A DNA stretch of 64,000 nucleotides, from assembly GCF_947507565.1 (NCBI RefSeq), contig NC_089186.1, positions 620,001 through 684,000 on the forward strand, given 5' to 3'. Positions 1-12,289 of the stretch are shown here, piece after piece. Within the stretch, counting starts at the first letter, position 1; the number at the start of each line of letters is the position of its first letter. A model generated the notes under the pieces. That model did not search any database. It was given only the letters and a program-made list of their open reading frames with translations, and was not told the DNA's origin. Source of the DNA: Oscarella lobularis (Eukaryota > Porifera > Homoscleromorpha > Homosclerophorida > Oscarellidae). The translations under genes were made by a program, and so were the position numbers.

Positions 1-3000
1 CCTTTTCTTGAACAACTTCCACTATCGCCAAATCTTTGACAGAAGAATAACAGCCCTTCGATCGATCAGAAAACAACTTGTCATTGACAGCGTTGTCCTC
101 GACCTTCTTGTTTACCATACGAGACGAATAAATGGCTGGATCCTTGTCAAATCGTTTTAGATGAGTACTATCCAAATAAAACCAGTTCAAAAGAACTCCC
201 GGACTTCTTTCTTCGCACACGGCGACGATCATGGCTTTGAGCTTGTCCAGCATTTGTTTAGCCAGTTCGTGACACGACGTTTGGCTCGACCAGCGCAAAA
301 CGACGTCAATACAACAGTGCCCCTTTTTCATTCCTAGCGTGACAAGACATTCGATTACTTTCTCGCCGACAATCTTTACTAGTTTAACGCCGTCTTTCCA
401 CGTCTCGTGACTCGTTTCCGAAATGCGAGACGAACGAGATTGAAAGACGACAAACGACAAGGGCAATATGATATCGACGGAATTAGCGCACTCATATCGC
501 TGTCCGCGATACACGTCTAATTCGGGATTTTCAACCCAAGCGTCGCCAGGAGTGGAATCTTGAAGAAGAGCCGGAATCTGATAGACTCCTGGAGGTGCAT
601 GTTGGGCCTCAATGCACAGTTCCAGGTAAAGAAGAACTTCGGTCGCTGAGTCGGCTGTCACCGAGAAAGGAGAAGGAGTGCCCTTGTGTTTCAGGTAGTT
701 TTCGAAAGCCCTTAGAGCCGATTCGATGTCTTTCCGTGTCACTATGCCAGGCTTGGCAGTTTTCATGCCAAAGGGAAAGTAACGCGGAGCGAGAAGTGGA
801 CCAATCACGTTACAGCAGAGCCAGACGGGTCGGAGACAAATTCGACGACCAAGATTAACGATCTATACATAGGAAGGTAAGACTACATAGCCAAACAAGT
901 GAATCCGTACTCACTATTCCTGTTGAGTCCAAATACTCAACCGAAATTTTCCTCTCATCCTCAGTCAAAACGACCTCGACGTCATGAGCCACCCATTCGT
1001 AGAAATTTTCTAGAGACATAAAGCACTCTAAGGTTTCGTCACAAAGAGAAAGTTTCTCTTCGATGGCATGGCACAGTTTGGGCACATCATCAGCTTCCTG
1101 TGAAAAGTAAGAACAAAGAACCAAATGAATAGGTAAACAACTCAGCCGCACTACATCATAGATTAAATTTAATCTATGACTACATGTACCTCAAGCATTT
1201 TTTGGCGAAGTACTTTTAGTTTCTCTCTGCTGTCGTTCATACGAACGGAATCGTTCTTACTGCAGTCCATTTCAAGCACGTGGACAATTTCAAAAGTGTC
1301 GCCAAACTCTTCCTGAAGAACTTCGGCGACTCTCTTCAGTTGAAAGCTTGCTTCAATTCCCTTCTCCTCTCCGCAGTCGATTACGTTACCGACAATGAGA
1401 AGGCGAAGCAGCGACCTCAGGTGTGGCGGAAGCAAGCGCAGGGCCGCCTTGACAAAGGCGCACCAATAGCGCCCACTCTCTAGAAGACACAGTTCCGGTT
1501 TAACGCTGTGTCCTTTTCTAAAGAAAAGGACGAGAACGAACAACGTATTGGACGGTCCAAAGAAGAGACCGTGAGCGCTGTGGAATGTCGATTGGGCACC
1601 GAAGTCCCACGTCGTTCCCTTGCCAACCCCGGGAATATGACCGCTACGAATGACTATGCCGGCTGTACGATCTTCATCTTCGATTGGAGGAAGATCGAGT
1701 TGAAGAAGGGAATTAACTAAAGTCGTCTTGCCCGCCATTTCGTCGCCAATCACGCACACTTTGATAGAGTCGGGACGAACCTTTTCGCGAAGAACGGAAA
1801 ATCGAACTGCGTCCTATGCACGTGACACATTTAATGCGGAAGCCTAATCATCGCAGTCAAATACGGACGTACGTAATGCTGTCGAAGAAGCATTTTTATT
1901 TCGCCATCGAATGCCACCTGATAGGGCGCTCTTCCTTTCTAATTTTCACGTTTATAGATTAATAAATTGTCTCACGACGAAGTAAGAGTACTTTACCTTG
2001 TCTTTGCAAGTGACGTCAACCCCACTTTGAATCAAAAACTCGAAGACAGAAATGTAGTTGGTGTACTCGGTGTTCGTATTATCAGACAAATGCAAGGCAT
2101 TTTGATTCATCTATAGAAACAGGCATTAAATAAGAAGTCCACCATGGGTAGTCCGGCTAACGAAAGTTTTCGCATTAATATCAGCTCCCAGTTCAATTAG
2201 CTGTCGAACAGCCAAGACAGGGTAATAAACGCAACAGCATGCATACAATAAGGGTGTCATCCCGAACTAGAAAGGCAGATTATCAAAGAATCGGAAAAGC
2301 TTGTTAAAATTGGCTCATTAACCCGATCCACAGAATTGATTTCAAGGCCTTTACCAGTGACAAGAAGTTGAAGAACGTCTTTGAAGTCTTCTTGAGAAAT
2401 TGAGCATTCGTACGCTAAAGTACTCTCAGTTGGAACATGACGCAAATTTTGGACTTTGTTAGAGATTGAGTAGCGAGCGGCATAAAACAAAGCCGTTCTA
2501 TTGTTCTAAATAGAAAAGAGACGAGGCATTCTTCAATGATTCATTAAAAAAACGAAAGCAAACTCACATTATCCTTGACTAGAAAATCCGCTCCCTTCTC
2601 ACTCAAGTAGTGCACTTTCAATCGACGGTCAACGCTACTTTCACACGCAAACATAAAAGGCGTAACGCCGTCCTAAGGACAAAATAAGAATAAGAATACA
2701 ATATCAGTGCCAGATGCGAAATCTCTCGACCACGAGGAGGTTATTGACACTAGCGCCGTGTTCCACAAGCCATTTCACAACAGAAAAGCTTCCAGACATG
2801 CAGGCATAATGCAGAGGAGTGCCCCACTATGATAAATCTTTTACACGCGTAGAAAACGCAACGCGAATCACATACGTACCGACGGTACCGCTCTATCGTA
2901 ACTGTTAATGCCCAATCCCTTTTCAACGACAAGATGATGAAGAACATCGTGAGCTTCTTTACACGAAGAATATTGACACGATGCTGCAGGAAACTTGAAC

Positions 3001-4127
3001 AAAAAATAATAGACATACGTGTCTGTATTGCTAGCAATCTCTTACAACAACATCAGGTGGAACAGGAGAGCCATGCTCTTCCAAAATTCGAAGTTTTTCC
3101 AGTGTGTCAATAGAACCTCCACAGACATCATTATATATAGGTAGAATATCTTCGTCGGCCTAAACAAATTTTACAAGCAAAATCATTCAGAATAAATCCA
3201 AATCATACTAATATTGCGTGAACATTTGCACCGTTACTCATGAGCCATTGCACTCCAAAAATGCTCCCGGAGCTGAAGGCATTATACAAAGGAGTGCCAT
3301 ATGTCTACAACGGAAACAGATATCCTTTGTACAGAGATATATACGTGTCTATCATACAGACCAAAACTCCCCCCTGGGCATTAACGCTCATTCCCCTTTC
3401 GCATACAAGATGATGAAGAACTTCGTGAGCTTCTTTAGAAGAGGAAAATCGATTCCTCCCAGCTACAATCTACGAAAATTTCAACTTTAGCTAGAGCGCT
3501 GATGTCAATGTGTTACAATGGCATTCGGCGAAACTTTGCAGCCACGTTTCTCCAAAATAAGCATTTTCTTCAATGCATCAACAGAACTTGCACAGGCACT
3601 TTTATAAGGCGTATTTCCACACTAAACAAGAGCGAAAGATGCAACGATATGAAATTGACTCCAGTCGCACCTCGTCTTCGAAATCAATTGATGCGCCGTG
3701 ACTGACAAGCCATTCAACGCCGAACGCATTTCCCCACTCGCACGCACAATGAAGTGGAGTGTATAAAAGTAACTGCATAACCAAGTAAATTAATTTGTTC
3801 ATAAAATACAATACGTATTGATACCTCTCCTGCTGGATGGTCAATCGTATACCCTTGTTCCTCAACAAGAAAGCTAAGCCACTCGTCTGCTTCCTCCGCC
3901 GTCTCAAACGATCTGCTCGCCACATAGTGCATTGGGGCGAGAAGGTCGTATCCGTTGCCCTATAGGAACACAATTGCATCGATATATATGTACGTATTCT
4001 TCATACTGACCCAGAGCTCAGGACGAAATCCTTTCCCTGTCAAGAGTAAACGATGCAGTTCAGCAGAGAAGTCTCCTTCATTCCATACAGCTAGGTATCG
4101 TTCGATCTCATCGCGAGAAGACGTCAT
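1..4127 (-). CDS. Ankyrin-repeat Roc-COR GTPase gene (3' end beyond window)
   Basis: Multi-exon gene reading leftwards. I place the start at 4127 (MTSSRDEIERYLAVWNEG), exon 1 ending at 4011 before a GT donor; exon 2 is 3959-3825. Exons down to about 2000 encode ankyrin repeats, mostly one per exon, such as TPLHCACEWGNAFGVEWLVS near 3750 and TPLHYACMSGSFSVVKWLV near 2790. A Roc GTPase exon lies at 1759-1169, with P-loop GDEMAGKTT and G3-like WDFGAQ (canonical Roc: DxGGQ). The COR-like part begins below 1150 (EYLDSTGIV, intron about 863-913) and stays open to base 1. In ROCO proteins Roc binds GTP and COR dimerises. A Death domain may follow off the left edge, because the broken paralogue at 55.5-57.95 kb has one. 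The repeat unit near 3480-3680 looks irregular, so exon use there is uncertain. Likely a cytosolic sensor or scaffold; the function is inferred. Confidence 0.8.
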
Positions 4128-5017
4128 CGCAATCCGTTTCGCTCTCTGCAAAAAATTAGTGAACAAAAGACGTTTAGGAAGAGGCGATCGAGCAAAGGAC
4201 GATACGCGCATATGCGCCCCGCATACAGCAAAGGTACTATCGTAACCATGAAGCAAGTCTTACCTCTAGAAATGCTGAGAGAAGCTTAAATAAGACTTTG
4301 CCTCCCGAAATACCGGCGGAGTCCGTCAGTTCTCGAGCAAAACGATTTCTATAGCTCCCGGATTCTAACTGCAATCACGTCTACAGAGCAGTCCAAAGGC
4401 TATAGCCTCGCATATGCGCGTCTGCGACGTGAGCAGTCACCAGGTGACGCGCGTATAGAGCCTGGCTATGCTGTGGCCCTGATGCTGTGGAACGCTGGTA
4501 CAGCACAGTGCAGACCCCGTATGCGGACGTTCAAACTACGTACTCCTAAATCAATTAGCCAGCATCTAAAATTAAATTTTCAGCGCATGCCTTTAACTGT
4601 GCGCACGTGATCGTTTCCGCATTGCACCTTTAGTCACCTAGGCTGTTGCTATGTTGTGAGAACTCTGGGAGAAGACCGTGTCCTGCATATAAGCCAATCT
4701 ACCTAGAATCTAACCTAAGGTACAAAACCCACATAGTCCATGATGATGATGATATTATCTGTGATGAAACTGAGACTCTCACCGACGTGTGCCGTGGTTG
4801 ACTCTAATTTAAAAAGAACGAGTCCTGCAAATAAACAGACCTTCTCTCAGCCATTTTTCTTCCACGACACGCGATTGCACTGTAGCTAAAACGGCGGGCT
4901 CGACGGGAGGGGGGGAGGGGGAGGGGGAGGGGAGGGGAGGGACTCCGGAGGAACCGGAACCAGGAAAAAGCCTGTCACCTACTTTCGGTATGAACTAAGA
5001 CGAATCTATTTTTACAG
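4128..5017. other. Intergenic region between divergent genes
   Basis: No convincing coding exon is visible. The region separates the leftward ankyrin-Roc-COR gene from the rightward SAM/RRM gene, so it probably holds both promoters. A strong G-rich tract lies near its right end and is listed separately. Bases 5004-5017 look like a pyrimidine-rich 3' splice acceptor ending in ACAG directly before the next ATG, so a non-coding 5' exon may lie here. Confidence 0.5.
4905..4941 (+). promoter_or_regulatory. G-rich tract with G-quadruplex potential
   Basis: A run of G-blocks of three to seven G separated by single A residues lies about 80 bases upstream of the start codon at 5018. Four or more G-runs with one-base loops fit the standard G-quadruplex pattern. 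Position suggests a promoter or 5' leader element. It could also be plain low-complexity sequence. Confidence 0.5.
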
Positions 5018-6259
5018 ATGACGGAAATTAGAAATCGAGTCATAAAGTCAATATGCAAAGTAGCTTCGACAAAAATAATCAATATATTGGCCGAAGAAAA
5101 CATCGATACAATAGAAGACGTAGCAGAGCTTACAGTCGAAGATCTCAAAGAAATGGGCATCGCAGCAATACAAGCGAAAAAAATCGTCAAAATGTGCGAG
5201 CAATTCAAACTAAAAATCGCGCTCGACAATCGGGACAACGCCGTCGGATTCGTTCGCGTGCCGCGCGCGTATAAACTGAGCGACGTGCGCGAGCAAATCA
5301 TTCGCGACGAATTGCCCGTACCGAGTCAATTCGTCTTCACTGAAGACGGAACGAAGGTGACGCACAAACAGGAAGAAAAGTGGGATGTGGAAACGTATCT
5401 ATTGCCGGAAAACAATGGCATCTGCGTCATACGTACAGTAAAAGAACAAACTGACATTGAAGAAGGGAGATACAGCAGCGACTCTACTGAAACCGAGGAA
5501 GAAACGCGGGCTATGTTAAAAGATAGACAACCGTGTTGCAACGAGCTTAGTAAAACCTGGGGCGAGGAAAACCTAACTAAAACCGTTGACATCATCGGAG
5601 ATGATCTATCGGAAAGGGTCACGTCTCTGCGCAGCTGGGCCGCAGTGGCCACCGCGGCGCCGCCACCCCCAGCGGCCACAGAGTACACCACCGCAATTAC
5701 AAGTCAAACTCAAGTCTACATTGGTAATCTCGTCGCCACAATCAATAATAAGAAAACGCGGTTCAGTGACGACGAACTCAAGCTCGACTACGTCTACCAA
5801 TTCGGTCAGGTTAAGGACTATAATCGACCCGTCGATCACTACGCGTTCGTCGCCTTTGCTTACCACGAGTCAGCCGAAGCGTGCATCGAGGAACTTAACA
5901 ATCGCGTTATAGGTTCATTTAAGTTGGTCTGTCGCTACGCTGCCCAACATCGTTCTCATCCCAACGACGATCAAGTTCATCGACCGGCCCCGGGTAAAGT
6001 GCTACTCACTGATTTGCCAGATGGCGTGCGACCCAAAGACGTATTGCGCTGTTTTCGCGCAATACCCGTTGCCAATGTCGTCATACGATCTTCGCAACGA
6101 CTTTGCCTATTGATGTTCGAGTCGGATGAGAACGCCGAGAAGGCGGCGAGACGAGATATAAGAATTCGGAATACGACTGTTAACGCTCGCTTACTGAATT
6201 TGACGGCGGTGAGGGCGAATTCACAGAAGGTGAAAATTTCAACCCATCATCGATTATAA
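5018..6259 (+). CDS. SAM-like / ubiquitin-like / double RRM protein
   Basis: Open frame of 413 aa without introns. Residues about 5-65 form a helical SAM-like domain (NIDTIEDVAELTVEDLKEMG). Residues about 75-140 look like a small beta-rich, ubiquitin-like fold. An acidic and proline/alanine-rich linker follows to about 230. Residues about 233-305 form an RNA recognition motif with QVYIGNL as RNP2-like and YAFVAFAYHE as RNP1-like. Residues about 325-400 form a second, weaker RRM (KVLLTDLPDG, LCLLMFESDENA). The likely role is RNA binding with SAM-mediated assembly; no specific orthologue is recognised. The ATG directly follows a 3' splice-like ACAG, so the first intron may sit in the 5' leader or the true N-terminus may lie upstream. 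A broken copy of its 5' part lies at 12.29-12.52 kb. Confidence 0.8.
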   Translation: MTEIRNRVIKSICKVASTKIINILAEENIDTIEDVAELTVEDLKEMGIAAIQAKKIVKMCEQFKLKIALDNRDNAVGFVRVPRAYKLSDVREQIIRDELPVPSQFVFTEDGTKVTHKQEEKWDVETYLLPENNGICVIRTVKEQTDIEEGRYSSDSTETEEETRAMLKDRQPCCNELSKTWGEENLTKTVDIIGDDLSERVTSLRSWAAVATAAPPPPAATEYTTAITSQTQVYIGNLVATINNKKTRFSDDELKLDYVYQFGQVKDYNRPVDHYAFVAFAYHESAEACIEELNNRVIGSFKLVCRYAAQHRSHPNDDQVHRPAPGKVLLTDLPDGVRPKDVLRCFRAIPVANVVIRSSQRLCLLMFESDENAEKAARRDIRIRNTTVNARLLNLTAVRANSQKVKISTHHRL

Positions 6260-6623
6260 TATTCGTTTCGTAAACGCGTCGCGCAGAGCATTGAAGTGCG
6301 GCTACGCGAAATAATTGACCCGTTTCTAAACGGATCTACCGGGCTGGCTACAGTTCAGCTGCTGCTCCGCGAGACAGTGCAGAACAGCACTGACCTCCAC
6401 ATACTATGCGCGCTAATCATGAAAGAGGTACCGTAGCAGGTAACGACGTTAATTATGCTGTGCTAACCAACCCCCTTTATGCGCGCAGAGTATTTACCAG
6501 CCTGACAAAAGTCTGAGTCTCTGCAAGACTGTCACCAATATAAAAGTAAATCGCCCATGATTCAGTTTGCTAAAGTGACAGGCATTTTAGTTCGTCTCTT
6601 TGCCCTCGCCTGACATAACCAAG
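6260..6623 (+). other. Spacer between SAM/RRM gene and small gene
   Basis: About 360 bases with no supported exon. It should contain the 3' end of the upstream gene and the promoter of the small four-exon gene. I see no clear repeat. Confidence 0.4.
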
Positions 6624-7109
6624 ATGCTGCAAAAGGCGTTTATAGAAGAGACAGAGGGAATGCTCGGAAACTTAGCCAAACAATTCGCGGTACGATGTAA
6701 AGAAAGACGTAGTTACAGTATCGCCAAACGTTCCTTCAATCGCGCAGGTTTACGAACACACAAGAACGAGACATACTCAGATTCGAACATTTCTATCGTA
6801 TCTCGTCTCTTTACAGCAAATGGACGTAAGTTTATATTCATCAGATGCGCCTACACTAGCTCCTCTACCGTTTTTGTCAGGTTGTACAAAGCTCACAAAT
6901 CTTAGAGTGCGCCGAGAGACTGCTAGAATCGGCGCCATTCGGCACGGCTCTCTACGGACGCTCGATCACCGAAGCGCTGCTACCGTCAGCGCAAAAACTC
7001 AAGCGAGACGCACCGGTACAAAAAATGTTTCACTAATTAATTAAATACGTTCTTCTAACTTTCTATATAGAATCGTTACGAGAAGCTCATAAGCCAACTC
7101 CTATCATAG
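6624..7109 (+). CDS. Small four-exon protein, unrecognised (105 aa)
   Basis: Four exons join in phase 0 with GT/AG borders: 6624-6689, 6748-6825, 6881-7015 and 7071-7109. The product is 105 aa, starting MLQKAFIEETEGMLGNLAKQ and ending RYEKLISQLLS. It is helical and charged, with no signal peptide or membrane segment, and looks like a small cytosolic or complex-subunit protein. I do not recognise the family. Support comes from all introns being short (55-58 bases), all in phase 0, and the frame staying open throughout. The stop lies 16 bases from the stop of the convergent gene at 7126. The last exon alone is copied near 12.65 kb. Confidence 0.6.
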
Positions 7110-7125
7110 AAGGCTTATTATCGGA

Positions 7126-7598
7126 CTATGGCACACTTATACTAGACTCTAACACGCAATACAGTATCTCGATCTAACCTGATCGATGTATCTAAAAGGC
7201 TCCGCGAGTCTTCGTCGTCGTCCTGCGGGAGGAAATCGTCATTGACAACAAAGTCGACTTCCAAACGATGGTGATCGTGAAAGTTTGAAGCCGATCGCGA
7301 GCTGCATGGATATATATCACCTGAGACAATACTCCCAAACTCAAATAATAAACGCAGTCGATATCTTGTACCTCTCGATGCTCTGAAAGTGATCGACAGC
7401 GAATCGCTCGGAATGTCCCAGCCCTTTTCTCCGTAGACCGATGTGAGGAACAGCTCTGATCTGCGTGGGCTCTACGCGGAGCACAGCCGCCAAATCGGAC
7501 GCACATACCACTACGTGTAACGCGGATATAGATCGAACCGCGTGAAACCTCCGAGGCTCGCTGCTGGACTTCGGAACGCTTGGGAGCCTAGACGCCAT
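7126..7598 (-). CDS. Small three-exon protein, unrecognised (121 aa)
   Basis: Exons 7598-7372, 7301-7179 and 7141-7126 join in frame. The protein begins MASRLPSVPKSSSEPRRFHA and carries an acidic C-terminal part (VNDDFLPQDDDEDSRSLLD). The acceptor for exon 2 was chosen because it alone keeps the phase open; a slightly earlier AG gives an immediate stop. No known domain is seen. The gene converges with the one ending at 7109. A copy at about 12.7-13.15 kb has lost the frame. Codon-like structure across splice sites supports a real gene, but expression evidence is absent. Confidence 0.45.
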
Positions 7599-7625
7599 TT
7601 TGATTATGTCCCGTATAAGAGATGT

Positions 7626-7916
7626 TAGGTACGCGATGGCGGAGATCTAGATGTCTTGCATCTCTGGTTGCAGATGCAAACTGTTTGCCATTCATCAAAC
7701 TATTTCGATTTTGAATTTGCGCGTGCGCTTGAACACGTGAACGCCTCGATCATATCCATCGAGCTCGACTTTCTTCGCGGCTTCGCGCTGAACAAGCAAG
7801 CCAACTATCTGGAAGATACGTCCACGAGAACGAGCCTCTTCCGAGCGGCGATTGATCGAGGCTCTCAAACACGGAAGCCATGCAAGCCAACAGCTAGGTC
7901 TACCAGAGGCGGATAA
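7626..7916 (+). other. Possible degenerate exon, present in two copies
   Basis: A plus-strand frame encodes IELDFLRGFALNKQANYLED near 7760-7815. The same stretch recurs at about 13300-13365 with few amino-acid changes but different flanking length. It is part of the duplicated block, so similarity alone does not prove coding function. No start codon with good context, domain or downstream exon is evident. Confidence 0.25.
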
Positions 7917-8684
7917 AGAATTTTGGTGGCGCGCGAAATTTTAGTCACGCCCACTTTTACTGAACACGCCCACGTTTTACTCTAGAGTCGTCTAAACACT
8001 AACCTAACGTGTGCGCTGCGTCATGCAGCTAGCTAGTGTGGCATAATCCAAAAATGCCTATATCGAAGCAAAATTGCGATGTGAAAATCGCAACATTCAG
8101 ACGGGGGCGCTTAATTCCCTCCTCCGTCTCTGACTACTACGTCTCACTGTAGGCACAGATTTTTTTGTAGGTAGGGTCAGGTAACATTTGCCTGCGTCAT
8201 TCTTGACATAACGTCACTGTTATAGTTTGATCACAGGGCACTCCGCATAGATACAGTAGACACTTAACTGTCTAATAATCTTACCTGATATCTGTAACAC
8301 CACTAACAATCAATGATGAAAATAGGGCAGTGGAAAGATCGGCATGCCGGAAGGTACTAACCGAGATGGCGACCACGACGGCTGTCTCCGATCAAACTTT
8401 GTAACAACGGAGGTACCTAAAAGGTAGATTCCGGTTTCCCCGCCCTCACGTGACAAATAATCACACGGGCCGGCATTTACATTCTTTGAGATCGTTCTGC
8501 TTTGTGCCTTTTCATCGGGCTTTCCTTCATTGGGAATAGACAGGAACAAAGTAAGATGGTTGAGAATGCCCCTTTCGTGATATTTAGCTCGGTGTTCCTC
8601 AAACAGCAACTATATAAGCATGCGCAAATTTAGCATTCTCTTTTCAGAACACGAATCGTCATTCAAAGCAAATCTAACGACAAA
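7917..8684. other. Intergenic region
   Basis: No exon can be supported. It includes the 5' flank of the Kelch kinase gene, with an A/T-rich TATATAAGC-like element near 8610, about 75 bases before the start codon. Confidence 0.4.
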
Positions 8685-11600
8685 ATGGCCAAAGCCGCAT
8701 CACCTGAGCCTCGCCATTCCCACGAAAGTGCCTTGATAGGGGATGAAATCCATCTCTTTGGTGGAAGAAACAAGACCTTCTTCTTTCCCCGCAACGAAAT
8801 CTGGACATGCAATGTCCGAGAGAAAGAAAAGTGGATTCGCCGTTTCGCCGAAGGAAAGAATATTCCCCCGCCTTGCTTCGGAGCAAGATGCGTGGTCATC
8901 AACGGGATCATGTATTCGTACGGAGGAGAGACAAAAGGCGGGGGTCATCTGGGAGAGGTGTTTGGCTTGGATCCGAAGAAAATGAAATGGATTCTAGTAG
9001 CCACGCCTACCCATGAAAAAATACCATGGCAACGCCACTACTGCTGTTTTTGGGCCATCGCTGGAAGACTGGTCATGTTTGGGGGAGGCAGCGGAAGCAT
9101 TCCTCAGCATCGTCTCCAACCGGGAGCAGAGTACGATTTTCCGGTGAATAATGAGATCTATGAATTCGTCTTTGAGGAAGGAAGTGAAAAAGGTAAATCA
9201 CATGAATTGAAATTTAAGAATAATTAAATTTTAATGATTAGGATATTGGTTGGATGTTGAATTAAGTGGAAAAAGACCACAGCCACGTGCCGGTGCTGCC
9301 GTAGAAACGATTGACGATAATCGAGGATTGCTCCATGGAGGAGAAGGTGCTGGGAAAACTTTCGAGGATGCATTTGTGATTGACTTGAGAGAAAAGGTAA
9401 ATCGTAATTTTGTTTAGCAATAATTAATTAAGGTTAACAGAAATGGATATGCATAAAATGGATTTGTGCGAATTTCTTTTCGAAACCATCCGCTCGATGT
9501 GATCATAGAATATGTCGATTAATGAAAAGAGGATTTGAAAAAAAGAATTGCTTTTTAATGATTGGCGGTTGGAGAAAGGAGCTTTCTGACAGTGGTTACA
9601 TAGTTGATTTTCAAGAATACAAATTACACAGGGTACATTATTGATTTGATTGCAAGCAATAATGATGTCTATGAATTCAGATTGATCTGCCTCAAGATGT
9701 GGCACGGGTTTGGAAACACACCCTTCACTGCATAGCCAATCAAGACGGCTCTTTTCACATTTTTCTTTCTGGTGGTGAAGACGAAAAAGGAGAATGCAAG
9801 CAAATAGTGAAAATCTTTACATTTGGTTATTGTTATCAGAAAAAAATCCCTGTTCAAAAAATTATTTTATTTAACAGGTCCCTCAAACAAATCATATATG
9901 AAAATTGAATCTGCTCTTCTCGCAGGATCTGCATCAACTCCATATGCTCCAAGAAGCATCCGGGATGTTGAACAACTGATGAGGTAAATAACGAGTTTTA
10001 TATGGAGCAATTCACTACCTAACGTTATTTATTTTAGGATGGAGATGTCACAAAGAATTGAAAAAGAAATTCGCTATCACAGGTTTGAACAATGTTTTGA
10101 AATAGATCTTCCGCATTTTTGCATGATAGGGAACAAAACGAAACCCTTCAGGCTGAAAAGTAGAGTATTGTAGAGTTTCGTCTATGTTTTGTATGCGTTT
10201 TGTGTACAGGTCAGAGCTGGCTGCTCATTGCTGTGATCTTCAAGAACAAATTGAACGCCAAAGGTTCATACTTTGCTTTATAAACGCTGTGCGACGTTGC
10301 TAAGTAATAATAACGACAGTGCCCATTTTGAAGCTGAGAAGAGAAGATTCGAAGAAGAAAAGTAAAGATAAACTCTTGTTCTGTTGGAAGAACATTTCTA
10401 TGAAGAAACGTTTAAGGTTGGATGAAAAAACTCAACGCCACACTCTTGAAGCTCAATGCCAGGCTCTTGAGACAGAAAAGTAAGAACTGTTTTAGCTCTA
10501 GTCTATTTCGATGATCATGTACACTAAACAACGTCTGATTTAGAAATGAAATCAGAACGCAGCTTCACGCTGAACGACGATCTTCCGAATTAGAACGAGA
10601 ATCTCTTCAGTCGCAGCTTCAAGCGGTCGAGTCTCGAATGTACGCCACAGCCCTACTCTGACGTTCAGTATATATCAATAATTTTGAAGTTTAGGAACGA
10701 ACTCCGGACGCAGCTTCAGGCTGAACGTCAAGAGTGTCAGTTACAAAGTGAAGTTTTAATGACCCTGCAAGAGTCACTTGACGAATCGCGACGCAGTCTG
10801 GAACAATTTGTAGAAGTTCTAAGCATAAATCCACAAAAAATTCAGATCACTCACGAGAAGCTTGGATCCGGAGCATATGCAGGTAAATTGTCCAAAAAGC
10901 AATTTTGAAAATAAAAAGTTTATTTAGACGTGCTTATTGGCTATTGGAACGGCGTGCACGTAGCCGTCAAGAAATTCCACGAACTCATCACAACCGAGAG
11001 AACAATTCCCTCTTTTCGAAGAGAAGTTCTCACGGCCAGTCGACTCCATCATCCGAACATCGTGCGAGTGTGTGGTGCCATAATGAGACCAGGTTTACCA
11101 TTTCAAATCGTCTCTGAATTACTCGAGGGATCAGTCAGTGAAGTGATGGATGCCGCTCACTCGTCCGGCTCCTATCTTTCTACCTATGAGCAGCTCTCAA
11201 TTGCAGTCGAAATGACGTCAGCTATTACTTATCTTCATGAGCTTCCACCTCGTCCCTACGTCCACGGTGACATTCGTCCGACGAACGTGTTAGTGACAAG
11301 AGATATGAGAGTCAAAGTCGCTGATTTGGGATCTGCCCATCTTTTGGACAGCTCTCTATCTTCTGGCCCTGTGAGTGCACCATACGTTGCCCCGGAGAGA
11401 CTGCCACCTACGACGACACGCAGTTCGCTGCATACCGACGTGTACAGTCTGGGCGTTTCAGTGATTGAAATATTCACCGGCTTGGCGCCGATTCCTGATG
11501 AAAGAATGGGTCAACTAAGCCGCTTAGTACATCGTACCCAGTTGCATGGAATCTGCGCAAGAATGATTGCTAGAGTAGAACGGCGTCCTGCAAGCGGTGA

Positions 11601-11742
11601 ATGCTTATTACTTCTAGGAAAGGAAATAGCAGAACTGCTTAGCTTGGGCGTTCCGCCAGTGAAAAGACTGGTAAAGGGAACGTTTGAAGGAGAGGGACAA
11701 AAACGACACCACAACGTTGTTTTGTCCGAAGATCGTTTTTAA
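8685..11742 (+). CDS. Kelch-coiled-coil-TKL kinase 1
   Basis: Multi-exon gene. Exons 8685-9192, 9242-9396, 9441-9632, 9681-9825 and 9877-9983 encode Kelch repeats (ALIGDEIHLFGG, VINGIMYSYGG, AIAGRLVMFGG, NCFLMIGGW). Six or so short exons from about 10035 to 10882 encode a coiled coil rich in E, Q, R and L. The last exon, 10928-11742, holds most of a tyrosine-kinase-like domain. The Gly-rich loop LGSGAYA is split by a phase-1 intron. VAVKKF carries the ATP lysine, the catalytic loop is HGDIRPTNVL rather than HRDLK, and DLG replaces DFG. The catalytic Asp is kept, so activity is possible but altered. There is no signal peptide or membrane segment, so the protein is cytosolic, probably oligomerising through the coil and sensing ligands by the Kelch propeller. 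It is a paralogue of the gene at 31034-34669. Confidence 0.85.
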
Positions 11743-12289
11743 ATTATGCAGACTATTATGTGCTTGAACTGTCGTTTTCTATCTCTTAATTTTTATCTCT
11801 AACCTTCTTTGTTCGACCTTAACTATTGAAGTACACTCAGACTGTCAGAAAATAATCATCGCCTCATCCATCATGTACGAGGCTTGCTGCTTGTGTATAT
11901 ACATGTAAGGATGCAACTTTTTGTTGCATGTGAAACTGTTGAGCCTCTGCGACGAATGGGGGCCATATGTAAGGGCGGCATAACAATCGGTTTTGCACTG
12001 AAGGGTTGGCCAAAGTAGACGATTTCAATGTCTACATTTGTGGCCGTGTGACACCAAACCACTAATAATAGTATTATGAATCGATATTAGAGGTGACGGC
12101 AAAACTAAAAAAAAGGAATCTTTTTGGCACTGTGATGTCTTGAAACAATCATATCTTGAGCCTGTTGAGAGAATCATTCAGAGACAGACGGCATATATTT
12201 GCAGTGGACAAGCATGCACTGCCTCCGATGTTCTTGGCTCACATCTTACAGCTGTTCTCATAATCTTCAAACGTCATGCGGTTACTCTA
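11743..12289. other. Intergenic region
   Basis: About 550 bases downstream of the kinase stop. No exon, repeat copy or RNA gene is supported. Confidence 0.4.

Noticed and set aside
1280-1720. Plus-strand frames inside the Roc exon
   Set aside because: They are shadows of the minus-strand GTPase exon, which carries clear P-loop and G3 motifs.
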